A stretch of DNA of 64,000 nucleotides. Source: Phaffia rhodozyma. Its lineage: Eukaryota; Basidiomycota; Tremellomycetes; Cystofilobasidiales; Mrakiaceae. The notes under the pieces are model-generated. The model searched no databases, had not been told where the DNA came from, and was given only the letters and a program-made list of their open reading frames with translations. The DNA lies in the NCBI GenBank assembly GCA_014706385.1, contig JACGZH010000002.1:1240001-1304000 (forward strand). The letters are read 5' to 3'. Of the stretch, positions 1 to 12,860 are shown in pieces (position 1 is the stretch's first letter; each line of letters begins with the position of its first letter). The translations under genes were made by a program, and so were the position numbers.

Positions 1-99
1 AACCTCGTTCTTGTTTCTCTTCCCATCCTTCATCATCACCTGATATGGGTGTTCCTGTGAACTGATCTCCTTCGGCTCCCTCCCCTTCCCTTTTTGTAG

Positions 100-3000
100 T
101 ATGGATTGGCGAAAGAAGCGTACGAACGTGTGCTTGCAGAGAATCCCGACCACTCGAAGGTTCTTCAACAACTCGGTTGGCTTTACCACCAGAGAGAGGC
201 CAGTTTTGCTAACCAAGAATTAGCAATCTCGTATCTTGAAAGAAGTCTTAATGCCGGTAAGTCCATCATCTTTTCCTCATCCAACTGGATCAAAATCATG
301 AGTAGTATGGCTAACAACCCGATGTTTGATTCCTCTGGCACGTGATTAGACCGAGGCGATTCTCAGACTTGGTATCTTCTGGGAAGAGTATTCATGTCTG
401 AACAACGTTACAACAAGGCCTACGAGTACTACCAGCAGGCTGTTTACCGAGATGGTCGAAGCCCGACGTTCTGGTGCTCGATCGGTGTCCTTTACTATCA
501 AATCAACCAGTTCAGAGACGCCCTTGATGCCTACTCTCGAGCCATTAGACTGAACCCGTATATCTCGGAGGTCTGGTTCGATCTGGGCTCACTCTACGAG
601 AGCTGCAACAACCAGATCGCGGACGCCATCGACGCGTACGGAAGGGCACTTGACCTCGACCCAACGAACGAGACCATCAAATCTAGACTTTCCCTCTTGA
701 AAAACTTGCAAATCAATGGTGGCCCGTCCCCAGTGCCACCTCCGCCTCAAGACGTTCACCCGACCGCGTACAATAACGCAATTAACCAGAATAGCTCGGA
801 AGAACTTCGAGCTGGAATGGGCGTCATCGGTGGTAGTGGGAACGGAACCAGTGCGCCTGGGGGATCCAGGTCAGGTCCAATTGATCTTGGCCCTCCTCCT
901 CCTTCCACTCTTCAGTCCGGTCCTGGTCGCGCAGAGTCAATAAATGATTCTCAGGGACACCCAACTGCTTCCGGAGCTCCTCCTTCTTCGTCCGCATCAG
1001 CTTTCAACCCATATTACCCGACCGGTCCTCCCGGTCATCACTATAGAGGACCTCCCTCACCCCCACCTCCACAAGGACCGAGCGCTCACTATAGAGGCCC
1101 TGCCGGGCTAGCAGAAGATTCTCGATCGTCTCGATCGGTTGGATCCGCAATGGATGTCGATCGACCCCCACCACCCTCTTCCGGTGGTGGTGGTGGTCGA
1201 AATCTACCGAACGGACGAGCCCCATTCGATGCCGCTCGAAATTCGGCCGCCCCTTCGCCTCATGCTAGACATTCAGACACCTACCCTGCCTCCCAGGCGG
1301 CCTACACCAACCCGTATCCGCCCTACATTCAACCGATGACGGCTGGCCCGATGGGCGTCCGACATGGTTATCCCACAGCCGGTGCCGCTGATGCCGGTCC
1401 ATCCGAGCGAGCTCTCCCTTCCTCCACCGTTGAGATGGAATGGGAACGATCTCGAGAAGCCTCGGCAATGCATGGAGGTGCCTCAGGTACAACAACCGGA
1501 GGGGGACCGGGCTACTACTCTGGCACAGGCTCTCACGGTGGAAGAAGATCTCCCTTTGATCACCGTCGACGATCGGATGAAAGTACGGCTGCTTCAGAAG
1601 ACAGGGGAGACCGAAGAGGTTCAGGCGCCAGATCTCCGTTCCCATCTGCTTATCCTCCCACGGCTGGATACCACCATCCTCCACAACAGCAACAGCCCCC
1701 TCAACACCCATTCCATAGTCACCCGGCCGGTCAGGAACGCCCTCGATCACCCATCATACCTCTTAGTTCGCACGACTCACAGTCTGCCGCCGCTGCTGCC
1801 GGTAGCGTTGTCGGCGCCTCCGCCGGAAGGAGGTATGATCCCACGATGAACCCATCTTCAAACACAGTATCGAATTCTCCGAACAGCGTGCCGAAACATC
1901 GAAGGTCCTCGGTCGGTAAAGGCTCTTCCCGAATGGCTGCCGAAGAGGAATTGTTGAGCACTAGTCCTGCAGGCGGACCATCTTCATCTTCTGCCGCTGC
2001 CGCTGTCAAGGAATCAGGTGGCGGGGGAGGCTCAAGAAAGAGAAAAAATGGTACCCAGGTAGGATTGAAGGGTGAAGAGAAGAAGGCCAGACGGTCGAGA
2101 AACTCGACGACTTCCGGTGGAAACAGCAAGGCCGACCGAGCGGAAAAGGCAGAGAGAGAACGAGGCGAAAAGGCCGACAGGACGGGTGGCGGGGATGATG
2201 AGGGAGGCGAAAAGGCAGAGAAACCAGAAAAGGGAGGCCGACACGACCGGACCGAAAAGGTGGACAAGGTAGAGAAGAACGGGTCAAGTAAAGCAGAAAA
2301 GAATGGAAAGAAGGGAGGGGACGGCCCTTCGCTCAAGGTGACGTTAAATGCAAACTCGGGCAACAACAAGTCTGGCAAAAATTCCCAGTGTAGGTCAATT
2401 TTTCTTGGTCTTTACTTGAAGGGTAAATGGTTCTCTGACTAACATCTCATCTTATGTGAAAATCACAAACAAGCATCCACTGGGCGATCGGCATCCGGAC
2501 CAGCCCCTGCTGCTGCCGCCCTACGATACGTCGATGACAACTATGATGATGAGGACGAAGGGTCTAATTCGGACGCTGTCGGCGCTGCCGATCTCTTGAT
2601 GGGTCTTGCTGGTGGCTTTTCGTTTTCTTCAAACCAATCTCAACCTCCACCGCCTCCATCTCAACCCGCTCCGCTCCCTCTTCCATCTCTTTCTTCGCCA
2701 CAGACCCAGCCGCAGGTGAATGGAGTGTCGAAACCAACGGTCCCTTCTGTCCCTGCGCCTCCTCTGTTTCCCGTCCCATCCGTGACGTCGATCCACAATT
2801 TGACGAGCCCGAGTCCCAGCTCTATCCCTGTTCCGTCTACAACCGCGCCTTCTACTCTGACGCCTAAAACCTTGTCTTCTCAGACTCAACCGACGACGAC
2901 AAAGATGACAACGGTGACGACGATCCACGTACCAACGACCAAACCTGGATTTTCTGAAGAAGCCTTGAAGAATCTTCGATCGTCCAGGCCGACAACACCG

Positions 3001-3912
3001 ATGGATGTCGTTCCTGGATCAAAAGACCTTAAGCTGGGTACTGGGTCTACAACTTCGACCCCGTCAAAGAGGTCATCGTCGCTGGTGAACTCTCAAACTC
3101 CAGTCGTTGCTGCTTCGGCCACGAACGCACCTATCGATGAGACTATTGCGACCTCGCCAACCGAAACATCTCCTAAAATCGAATCTACTGAAGACAAAGG
3201 TCTGCCCTCTACTAATGCCTTCAATGGAGGTTCCGGACAAGACAAGGTCGGTGCAAACGGAGCAACGCCTAGCTCGCCCTCCATTTCTACCCCGGCTCGT
3301 TCAAAGGAGGTTGACGAACCGATGAGATCAACGTCTACTAGTTCTTCTCCCACAAGAATCACATCTGCCCCCGACTCTATTTCCGGGACCATCCCGGCTG
3401 AGCCTACTTTATCGATTGTAAAAGATGTCTCAATGACGAGCGATCACGAGAAATGTCCTGCTGTTCCTGCCTCCACTTCGACGCCATCATCTAAGCCGTC
3501 GAGCAGTAGTAGCAATCATCTCAGTCGTCTCTTGTCACCCAATCCTACACCCGTCTCTGCGACAACAGCACCTCCGTCGACACCTGCATCAGCTCTAGAC
3601 GGCTCTTCGAAAGCGATGCCGGACCGAACAGCTGTTTCTCCACAACGTTCGCCTTTGCCAAGCATGACTGTAAATTTGGATTCGACCATGAACGGCGGGG
3701 AAGTCAAGTCGACGGATGACCGAAAGCCGTCCCCCCCAAAGACACTTGGAGCTGCTAATGCTTCGGCCTCGTCGCCTTCACCGAGCAAAGAAAAGATCTC
3801 GCCAGTAGTAGATGGGGACAAGATCTCCGAGAGCGAGGCGATAGCCGAGAAGGCCGATGGTAACAAGACCAATACCGATGCCGACGTCGAAATGGAAGAT
3901 GTCAAAGCCTGA
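100..3912 (+). CDS. SSN6: Glucose-repression co-repressor SSN6/CYC8, TPR protein (5' partial)
   Basis: Seen: exons 100-256, 350-2389 and 2474-3912 join in phase. Bases 1-99 look like the end of an intron (acceptor TAG at 97-99), so earlier exons lie outside the window. The N-terminal part carries tandem tetratricopeptide repeats (for example YGLAKEAYERVLAENPDHS and the YNKAYEYYQQAV block). These match the TPR array of SSN6/CYC8, which in yeast binds TUP1 and recruits it to DNA-bound repressors in the nucleus. After about residue 200 the protein is low complexity: Pro/Gly/Ser-rich, His/Gln runs, a Lys/Glu-rich stretch with repeated EKAEK/DRAEK units, then Ser/Thr/Pro to the stop. Family assignment is firm from the TPR order. 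The long disordered tail is typical of fungal SSN6 but not diagnostic. The second intron ends in the unusual acceptor ACAAG. Confidence 0.9.
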
Positions 3913-4441
3913 GGATGCTTCAGTGGTGTCTGTGTTTGTTACTTAACCAAGTCTGATTGTATTCGAGGTGCTGGAGAAACATCATAAGCCTCCTCTTTTT
4001 CCTGTAACCTCCTCTTTTTCTCTGTATCCTCTTCCCTTATTACTTCTTGCCCTTTCGTTTATCTAGGATTTCATTTCCATCTTTTTTCTTACATCGTTGA
4101 ACTTTCGTCTTTTACTTTCTCTTCGCTTTTTCCCTTTTTTTTGATATCATATCCGCTCATGGCCTTGTCGACTATCGCCCAGTCTGTTCGCTCTTGACAG
4201 CAGACACAATACAAGACATCTATCAGGAACGAGAGGAATTTAAGCAAGCAGGTCAAAAGGGGGATGGGTACCCGCATGACTCTAATTATGATCCTAAATG
4301 TTTCTCGGCTGTGTATATGTTGTGTCATGGCATCGAAACGATGCACGATGATTAACGTGGCAGAACGTGAACCAACTCAAAGCAAATAGTGAGCGAGTAT
4401 GAAATACCAAACACAAACCAACAGATGTGAGGCGCAGAACG
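3913..4441. other. Convergent intergenic region between SSN6 and a coiled-coil gene
   Basis: This holds the 3' ends of two converging genes. The first 200 bases are rich in CTTTTT/TTTCC pyrimidine runs, typical of a fungal 3' UTR. I see no further gene. Confidence 0.5.
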
Positions 4442-5493
4442 TCAAGTGGTATTCGTACCTAGAAGTGTTTCCTCAAGATCGACCATATACCCATGCACGG
4501 CTGATTCCCTGAACCGGGCTGAGTCGACTTGTTCGATCTTGAGATGGTCACAGAATTCCTAAACGAATGCCGCGATGTTACCGCGCCAGGGGGTAACAAG
4601 AGTAAGTTCTACGGTATTGCTATGGCCTTCTGATATCAGAAATAGAGAAAGAGATGAATGGTGGAGACCTTGAACTGGTTTTCTAGCTGCATAAGTTTCT
4701 CGATCGAGTCAATCACTTCTTCTTGATCCTTCTCCAACAGAGCGAATGATTCGTCGCATAAGACTTGGCTGTTTGTGAGATTTCAGAGAGAGAAGGGAGA
4801 AGGTGATTGGGCAGATGAGCTTTGAAAAAATGAGTGTGTCGAGAGCTCCATATACTTACTGAGCTTTCTTTCGTTCAGCATATGTTTCTTCCAATCGTGA
4901 GATCTACTCGATCAAAGAGAGAAAAAGGAACATAAGAAGAAAAGGGACGGAGAAGCTCTGTGTCAATATAGAAAACTGTCGGGCAGGTATTCTTTCTCCG
5001 ATAAGGAATATAACAGGGAAAATGTACCCAGAGAGCGGCTTCGTCCGTTGACTGTATCATCAGTGCCTTCTTACTCGCTTTCTGTTTCTTGGCGACCGCG
5101 CCTGAGAGATGTTAAGAAACGTCTCGGTCAGTTTATATCCAGTAGAGAGAACAAGATTTGGTCCCCAATTCAGATTGATGAATTTCAAGTGCGATCACCT
5201 TGTAGTTGAGACAGCAGAGTGGCCAGATCCCTTTGTAGTGATCAAATTGGTCAACTGAGAAAACATCTACAGAGGCTTTTCTTGGATTTTTGAACTTACC
5301 CCCCATCAGAGACCTCACTAGTCTGTCGAGTCAAGATGATTCACAGAGCTGAACCAACTTGAGAAACTCACGAAGAAGGGGCCTAGGATGATAAGACAAA
5401 TGGACACACCTGACTATTACTTATCGTTTGTTCCTTAATTTCCGAAGGTGTATGAGATTTCTTACTTGACTGAAGTACTTTCCTAGGAGGCAT
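4442..5493 (-). CDS. Small coiled-coil protein of unknown function, eight exons with microexons
   Basis: I do not recognise this family. Seen: a reconstruction with eight exons, all in phase, giving about 142 residues. Exon 1 is 5466-5493, exon 2 is 5372-5382 (11 nt), exon 3 is 5300-5322 (23 nt) and exon 4 is 5199-5230 (32 nt). Four longer exons follow, ending at the TGA at 4442-4444. The protein starts MPPRKVLQS. It is then charged and helical, with heptad-like stretches such as DLATLLSQLQ, ISRLEETYAERKKAH and EEVIDSIEKLMQLENQF, suggesting a coiled coil, perhaps a subunit of a larger complex. Most donors are good GTAAG/GTGAG/GTACG sites. The acceptor of exon 4 (ACAAAG) is the weakest call. 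The last four exons are more secure than the first four. The last two codons before the stop could be intronic if GTACGA is a donor. Confidence 0.6.
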
Positions 5494-5775
5494 GATGAGG
5501 AACAAGGACGGTGGTGGTGGTTCATTTGTGAAAGATTGCGAGTAGATAAAAAAAGAAGGGGTGATGTCCTTGACATGTTACTGCCGTCTCAGGAACGGCT
5601 GACAGGACGGATGACTATATGCGCACTTGTCTCAGCCTAACCATATACCAAACGACGCCCCCTCCCAGACCTACAAGCGAGTTAAACTGCAAGAATAGGG
5701 AACGCAAATCAGGCCAAAGGAGAACTGCATGCAATAACAAAGCAGACCTCCATATTGATCAAAGGGACCAAGAGA
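5494..5775. other. Short tandem intergenic region
   Basis: This is presumed promoter of the small coiled-coil gene and 3' end of the TRF4-like gene, both on the minus strand. I recognise no separate element. Confidence 0.4.
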
Positions 5776-8562
5776 TCAGTCCCGATCCAACGATCCATAC
5801 GCTAAATCCATTCTCGAGTCTCCCCCTTTGGCTGCCCAAAAATCTCTCCTCATCTGCCTTGCTTTCCTTCTCGCAGATTTGGCCGTTGCCTTCCTTATTT
5901 CCTCGTCTGATGTTGATATAAGTTCTTCTTGACCCTCGATATGACTCGATGAATCATCATCGTCGTCATCGCCGTTCTCATTGAAAGCCTCAATCTCCTT
6001 GATCTCTCCTTCCTCTCCAGAGGAATCAGAAGAGCCCAAGGATATCTTTCTAGTCATCTTCTTCTGGCTCTTCTTCGTTATTGGCGACGGAGGCGCAGGC
6101 GAGAAAGCATCTTGCTTCATCCGACGACGTTTCGAGGCAGGAGACTGCGTGGCAGCGTATCTTGAATCCTCCTTGACGTCAGAATTACTGTTCAGGCGTT
6201 GAAGGAGGGACGATCTAGAGTAAGGATTGGCGCTTGATGATCTCGATCTCGGTTGTTCTACAACGGTATGCGAAACGACGGCTGAGGCAGGTTTGAATGG
6301 TTTGTCGATGAATGAAATCTCTGAGTCTGACGAAACGTAACCCGCTTGGATAGACTTTCGGATGTGTCCAGCTTCAGACTCGGTGTCATCCTCAATCATG
6401 ATCGCAGCCATGCTTTGTTTTGGCGCCTTCACGGTCGGAGGCGAACGAACCGAGAAGGAGGACGACGATGTCTGAGACCTTGGCTTTGTTGCTTTCGACG
6501 ACTGAGTTGTGGCGTTTTGAAGAAAAGCAGGCAGGTCTGGAAGGGGTGCATTCTTTGGAATGTTAAGTGAGTTTTGAAGAACCCCACTATTGTGTAAATC
6601 TTCGAGGAATCGTCGTTGCTTGGCCACCTAGAGGATGTATAGAACAACGCGCAGGCGCATTAATTTATGCACGGTTGAAAAACCAGGTAAACTTGTAGGA
6701 TACACTCTCACCTCAGGCGTCACTCCCATGATTCCCATCAGGATGCTTGCCTCATCACTATTAGTGAATCTCAAGTGCCTTTGACCATGACGACTTCTGG
6801 CCATTTCGTCGGCTCGGATGTAAAGCCTCGAAGTGAGAACCTCATACGCTCCTCCAAATGTAGATCGAACTCTAAGAATACCATGAGATGAACGAGCTAC
6901 ATCGTTTGCTTTGTTGATGAAGGGGAAAGAGAAGAACACATGTTCAGACAGGACGAGCGAAGTGCTATTGAGAGGTCATTGACTAACTCTGATCTTGAGG
7001 ATCCTCAATCGAAAGTAGATACCGCTGCTTCTCGTTGATCCAGTTTCTTTCTGATTTGGAGAAATAAGAACCACCATTTCGAAGGCATATACCAGTATCA
7101 TCATACCCGAAGTTTTTCCCATATAGCTCAAAGAACTCGATCAAAAGGACACCCAAGTTCTCCAGAGGGTCGATCTCTGCTCTTCGAACTTTTGCATGAA
7201 CCTAGGTAGGTATACACGTGATTTGACGATGAGTCCTGTTTCAACCTGTCACAAAAGAAGAACCACATACCTGAAGGAAACTTATCACTAAACAAATCAC
7301 GCTATAACTTCCTAACCCACCCGAGTAGACCTCGTTCATCCCTCTTTGATTAAGGAACGACTTGATGACCAAAACCAAAGGTCTAACAGCAGGAAGCGCT
7401 GCCAGATAACTGTTTACAATCTTCCCAGCAGATATACCGTTCAACTGATTAAGCGATATATCGATTGGGAGACGACCTGTCGAACAAGGGGGCATTTAGA
7501 CCATGAATCAGATCGTTATCCTCGAAATACGCGTCAAAGAGCGATAACAGACCCGACGGACCATAAGATGATATAAACTTGACAATTGGCACTTTTGCTC
7601 TGGCAATGACCTGAATATTCTCTGCCAAATTGGCCCTTCTTAAGACTGAAGCGAGGGTATGCAGCACGGTGACCTTATTTTGACGGTCCATTGTGTTTGA
7701 AGAAATAACCAAATCGATATCTCTGAGCATGCGCAACGGAAACAAAGCAGCTGAGGGATTCAGAACCGACAACGACCATATGAATGAGAGTTATCTATAG
7801 GATCAGTACTAACCCATTTGGTAAATAGAGACCCGTTTCAAAACTTCCAAATGGAACCACCTTTGCGTCCTTCCATTGATTAACGACAGCCCGCCGAATC
7901 AGCTCCACGATATGTGTTCGAGTTGCATGCTCTTTGACAGTTGGTGAGATATACGACACGAAGGAAGTAATTTCTCGATTCAAACTATATTTTGTCATCA
8001 TCGGTAACAGAAGCGAACAATGAGCTTTCAGTACATATGCGTAAAGAGTCAAGACGGTATCAAGTCACTCACAGTTCTGCCGGATTTTTACACGAACTAA
8101 GATCGACCGTAATTGAGAGAAAGAGCGCATAATTAGCAAACTACACAGAGTGATGGATCCCTTATCAAGCGCTATGTAAGATAGCAGTTGATTTGACCTC
8201 TCGAAGACCTCCATAGAGAGTCATAAGAATCCCCGATAGAAACAAAGAAAGGGAAGATGTTCGTCTCACTTCCAGTCAAGGCCCTCCGTCCAAGGCGTAA
8301 ACCTCCCAGCTGCTCTCCTCTCCTCTTTCAGATTTCTATACGCGTCTGGATCGTTCGGGTCAAATTCTCCGTCTTCTCTTGATCGCTTGTTCGACTCTCG
8401 CGCTGGTTCCTTTCCCTTCCCGCTCGACCGGACCGCATTATGTCCGTCTGATGGTTTGGAAGTCGACGCGTGAACGGAGCTTGGAGCGACTTCAGGCTCG
8501 GGTGAAACTTCAAAGGCGATGAAACCCTGGTTGATGTTGAATGCGTTGGTCGAGTCAGCCAT
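5776..8562 (-). CDS. Non-canonical poly(A) polymerase, TRF4/Cid14 type (TRAMP complex)
   Basis: About 700 residues over roughly eight exons. Exon 1 is 8271/8270-8562, and exon 2 is only 24 nt (8073-8096). Seen: the family opening NPAELLNREITSFV and YISPT appears only after splicing. The nucleotidyltransferase signature FGSFETGLYLPNGDIDLVI follows, giving the GS motif and the two catalytic aspartates. The third acidic residue lies in PIDISLNQ. A PAP/25A-associated domain follows (DPLENLGVLLIEFFELYGKN, then FGYDDTGICLRNGG). The last exon is a long basic, Ser-rich tail containing KKSQKKMTRK. Known: TRF4/5 and Cid14 add short poly(A) tails to aberrant nuclear RNAs in the TRAMP complex so that the exosome degrades them. 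The distinction from other Cid1-family members rests on the NPAE...YISPT block and the SLNQ motif. Confidence 0.9.
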
Positions 8563-9665
8563 CTGGTTGTCGAGATCTGCTCAAGAACGTTATGCAGATT
8601 CACGAAAAGAGGGATTCAGAAGGATAGGTTATCTTTGGAGGAGAGTGCGGAAGGTCGATGATGATAGGAAAAAGTTGAGGTTTCTCATTTCCAAGCCCAA
8701 TGTCAGATGGTTACAGACAGGTGTAACCTTGATTAAGGCGCGTGTCAAGTCAACGACTTATATGAGGATCACCACTAATAATGTTGCCAAATCTTCGTGT
8801 TCTGGTAGCTCCACAGGTCCTAAAAAAGGATGGAGTATGATTCACTCACTAGATGAAGGGTCAAGTTCTCTAGGTTCTTACAGATATCCCAGACGGTTCT
8901 TCTGGTCCTCGAGGGGTTTTCCCTAATTCGCCTCAATTTCCTCCTATGTTAACTGAAACAGGCAGATGCAAATTTGCGCTGCGAGAGGATCGGTTTTCTA
9001 TCTTCTTATTACCCAGACGTCAACAATTTCCATAGTTGGTGATCAACGAGAAAGAATTGAGATGGGGCTTGGGTTAAAGTTAGCAGTTGAGAGTTTAAAA
9101 TTCGTCTATCATGTCTTTCCGGAATAAGAGTCTCGTTCCATCAATGTGATCGATCAATCATGATTTCGGAAACTCGTGTCGTCTAGCCGTTCAACACGTT
9201 GTTTGAGGCATTCTCAGCTGGATTTATCGTATAGCTCAGCACCATCCAGAACGCCGTCCGCACGAACACAAAAGACCAAAACAGAAGAGAGAGAAAGTAT
9301 GGCAAGACTAGGTTAACAATAAGGGAGAAAAGAAAAAAGAACGATGTCGCGGTAAGAATAGAAAACAACTGTGGATAAAGCGGATAGAAAATAAACAAAT
9401 AAATGATTTTAAACAGTGTGTGTGAGTAGATCAGAAAAAGTAGTCAATCTTTCAGATGGAAAAAGATGTGAAAAGAAGAACGCAGAGACAATAAAAGAAA
9501 AAATGCACGGTGTTGAGACGCGTCGATATGCTTTTTTGTTTGGGAGAAAAGTATCCTCCGAAGAGTTGAAGCTTGAGACAAAGAAGAAACAAATCAAGAG
9601 CGAACGGAAAAGAACAGAAGAAAGGGAAACAGTAGACTAGATCGTCCTCAATGATCTTGAGAAGA
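8563..9665. other. Intergenic region, TRF4-like promoter and PSD1 3' UTR
   Basis: This is a 1.1 kb gap between two minus-strand genes. The left part should hold the TRF4-like promoter. The right part (about 9250-9640) is strongly purine-rich on the plus strand, as expected for a pyrimidine-rich 3' UTR of PSD1 on the minus strand. Short open frames here lack family resemblance and believable splice structure. Confidence 0.4.
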
Positions 9666-12544
9666 TCATTTAGATTTGGCATCACTCGGCACGTAACCTA
9701 ACCAACGGTGAGATAGAGCGGCAATTCATCAGTGAATCTGGAGTTTGACTCGCAGCCTTAAACATATAAAGCGATGACTTACCTAATGCCTCTCCGACCT
9801 TGACCTTCTGTCCTTCCTGGACCTTGAATGTAAAGTCCTTGGGAGCCTCGAAAACCAACACGACAGTACTTCCCAACCGGAACCCACCCATCTCTTCTCC
9901 GGCGTTCAAAGGCTGTCCTCGAAGCAACGAGGAGGCCTTTGAGTAGCCAGCTTCGATGTAAGTTCCTGCAGGGTGAGATCGAGGTCGTCGCTCGTTCGTT
10001 CGTAGAGCCTAAAAATTGAAAGAGATGGAAAGATAAGAATATCGGGTTTTAATTTGTAAGGAAAGAATTGGATTGACATCGTGACTGATGAAATCACATA
10101 CCTGATCAAAGTTGATCTTGATGCTACCGACATTGGTAGCTCCAACAGGAACCATGCTAAAGAAGCCGTATCGCCATCGACCAAGAACTGAATGGGCGAA
10201 GTGATGCAATAAGCACATGGCGCTCTATAGAAATAATAGAGTATTCGAATTGATTTGAACTCACGTGCAACCCTCTCGTTCAAAACAAACAAGTTGGAAA
10301 GTCGACGAGCAATATACGGCGAGACAGAAAAAAGTTCACCTACACAGAAAGTGAGATAGATGATGATCCGTCAGCATGCTAGAAGGTTACACTGATCATC
10401 TTAGCAAGACACTCACCAGCAAAGTGTCTCCTTCGTTCAACGACCCATGCGGCTGGACTGTGGAACCGATGATAATCACCAGGTGCCAAGTAGATGACCG
10501 CGAAGAACAAGCCGTTGCCTTCTCTCAACTTGGAGACTGAGCTTCGAGGGCTACTGGCATCGGCAGGAACAACATTGGTTCCCATTGATAAGGCCACCGA
10601 GGCATCACGAACAAGATTGTCGGTGGTGGATTCCTGAGGAACAGAGGCGTCTTCGTTGGGAGACCCAGGAGTCGAGGGAGAGGGCGAGCTGGACCGCATG
10701 CTAGACGACTCATCCTCGGAACTTTGCTCGTCCTTGATAGACGAGTTAGCATCGACCTTTCGTTGGGAAGACCCGAGGAGATCACCCAGAGAGTAGTCAA
10801 TGTCGTTGATGTTGGCAAAATCATGATCTAGATCGGAGATAGGTGATTAGTACAATTATCGAACCATGACCGTGGGTGAAAGTTTGAAACTGTAGGAACA
10901 AGTTTTGGGACACAAAAACAAGATGGCTTACCGTCGAAGGCTCGGTTGGTATCAAATTCCACATCCTCTGCGGCAGGAGTGCCCGGTCCACCAGTCTTAC
11001 CTAACAAGGCATCCAGCGAGTAGGTCAGCCCTTTGACCTGCTCAACCTTTGCTCCATTGATAGCACCAAAGTGGAGCAGTCGACCATCGGCAGGAGAAAC
11101 CTATGATGGAGAAATTTGAAGTATGACACTCGGTTAGATCCATATTGAAGCAAACGCACAAGACGGTTTTATCACAATAGATAGAATGACATACAAGAGG
11201 TTCGTCGTCAATTGGCCGGACACCGTCCCTCAGCCTTCGATAGAAAAAGTCTCCCAAACTAGCGTAAGATTTGAGATCAGGCTGGTCAAGTTCGTCGAGG
11301 TTACAGCCAAACACATAAGAATAGAGTTTGAAACCGGGTTCTCGAGACCACACTGGAAGCTATTGGAAGAGAGGATCGAATCGGATTGAGACAAATGCTT
11401 CAGCAGCTATTTCGGCCTTCAAGAATTGTACAAGAACGTTACACCAACCTCTAGGGAATTCAAATATCCCCATAATCTTGAAAGGGATCGCAAAGGCAGA
11501 GCACCCATGACATGAACCTAAAAGCACCGAAACAAAGGCATGTGTGTGATTAGCGGTGGAATATCGAGAGTTAAAGGCATGCGAGGGTATGATATTCTTC
11601 AAGTGGATGAGAAAAAAACAAGATGAGTTGGAGTTTTTAACGATTTCACATACCTGCCAGGGACCCCTTAGCTTGACTGCCATTTCGTCGTTGTCTCCAT
11701 CGATGCCGACGACACCTTTGTCACCGTCCCACTTTTTCTTAGCCTGTTGGGCTCCTAGATACAAAGCTCCTAGTCCGATAGGGATAGGATACCATCTGGT
11801 GGGGGTCGACTTCCAAGCCGAGTGCAAGCGGGCTATTCAAGCCAAGCGGGGTGTGACCGAAAATGAAGTCAAGAGAACATAAGCGAACCGATCGACAATC
11901 ATCGTAAAACATTGAACAGATGTTCGATTTAACAAGAAGATGAAGTGTAGAAGTGGATTTATCGGGTGAATCTGGACGATGCAGAGACAAACGGTGTCCT
12001 CCGCTTACGAAGAGCGGATCCAAAAAGGAGGACGAAAGGGGGAGAAGAGGGGGAAAAGAAAGAAAAAAAGAATGATCGTTGAAGAACACGTACAACCCAT
12101 GCCTCGTCTTTTCTTCTTGGGTCCCTCTTCTCCAGCCTTCCGACCGAGAAGAGGATCAGACTCTTCTCTCTTTTGCTGCCAAGAAGAACGGAAACCTCGT
12201 TTGAATTGAAGGTTGGGTCGCCTGGGCAAAAAGGTCCGATAGTTGGTGTTGTTGGATCCGGGAATCCTGGGGGCTCTATTGATGATAGGCATATCCTGCT
12301 GTACTGTCTGGTCTAGCTGCAGGGAAGGTTGGAGTTGGGGAGGAGGGATAGCCGAGGAAGAGAGATTCGACGGCGATAGGGACGACGACAAGGTCGACGG
12401 AGGGGGATTAGAGTGGGACGATGGTGGTTGAACAGGAAGAACGGACAATTCTGCAATCGCTCGCGCTGTTTCTACTCTTCCCTCCGATGAGATGGCACTT
12501 GGCCTCCTCTGTCTGATAGTTTCCGTCGGTGGAGAGTTGTGCAT
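9666..12544 (-). CDS. PSD1: Mitochondrial phosphatidylserine decarboxylase proenzyme
   Basis: Converts phosphatidylserine to phosphatidylethanolamine. Seen: exon 1 encodes a basic, Ser/Pro-rich N-terminus. It is joined by a long intron (phase 1) to [15 protein letters not shown], followed by a hydrophobic segment ([12 protein letters not shown]), as in inner-membrane anchored Psd1. Conserved blocks follow: [45 protein letters not shown] and [13 protein letters not shown]. The autocatalytic LGST motif (Ser codon 9868-9870) is where self-cleavage makes the pyruvoyl group and splits the beta and alpha chains. The last exon supplies [10 protein letters not shown] and the stop. An acidic Ser-rich insert of over 100 residues interrupts the catalytic domain between the SPADG and YLAPGDYH blocks. 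The start at 12544 is the first ATG of the open first exon. The LGST variant and the membrane anchor point to PSD1 rather than the PSD2 type, which usually has GGST. Confidence 0.93.
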
Positions 12545-12860
12545 CCGATCGTTTTGATTCTATTCACGCCGTATCTTCCTCCTAAACTAGTCCAGCTCGT
12601 TTACAAAAGAAAAGAAAAAGAATGGAAGAGAGATGTTGACGATGGGAAGAAGGAAAGAAAGAAATAAAAATAAAAAACACAGAAAGAAAAACACGAGCGG
12701 GGTTCGTCACATCTCAGGTCCTCCTCACTGTCTCTTCCTTTACTCTGTTCATAGCCAACCGGAGCATCTATTGCTGGTCTCAGCCTAGACGACGTAATCA
12801 CTCATATATCTCGATAAATACGACCAAGTATATCCTTTGAATGGCTGGAAGGATCGATAT
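12545..12860. other. Intergenic region, PSD1 promoter and HEM4 3' end
   Basis: This is a 316-bp gap between two minus-strand genes. It contains long purine tracts on the plus strand (12605-12690), i.e. pyrimidine tracts upstream of PSD1, common in fungal core promoters. No gene is seen. Confidence 0.4.

Noticed and set aside
1731..2378. Minus-strand open frame (215 codons) opposite SSN6
   Set aside because: It is a shadow of the Ser/Pro/Lys-rich SSN6 coding sequence. Its own composition is biased and no splice or start context supports it.
8519..8926. Plus-strand open frame of 135 codons overlapping the TRF4-like start
   Set aside because: It overlaps a well-supported exon on the other strand, has no recognisable domain, and its codon pattern is irregular.
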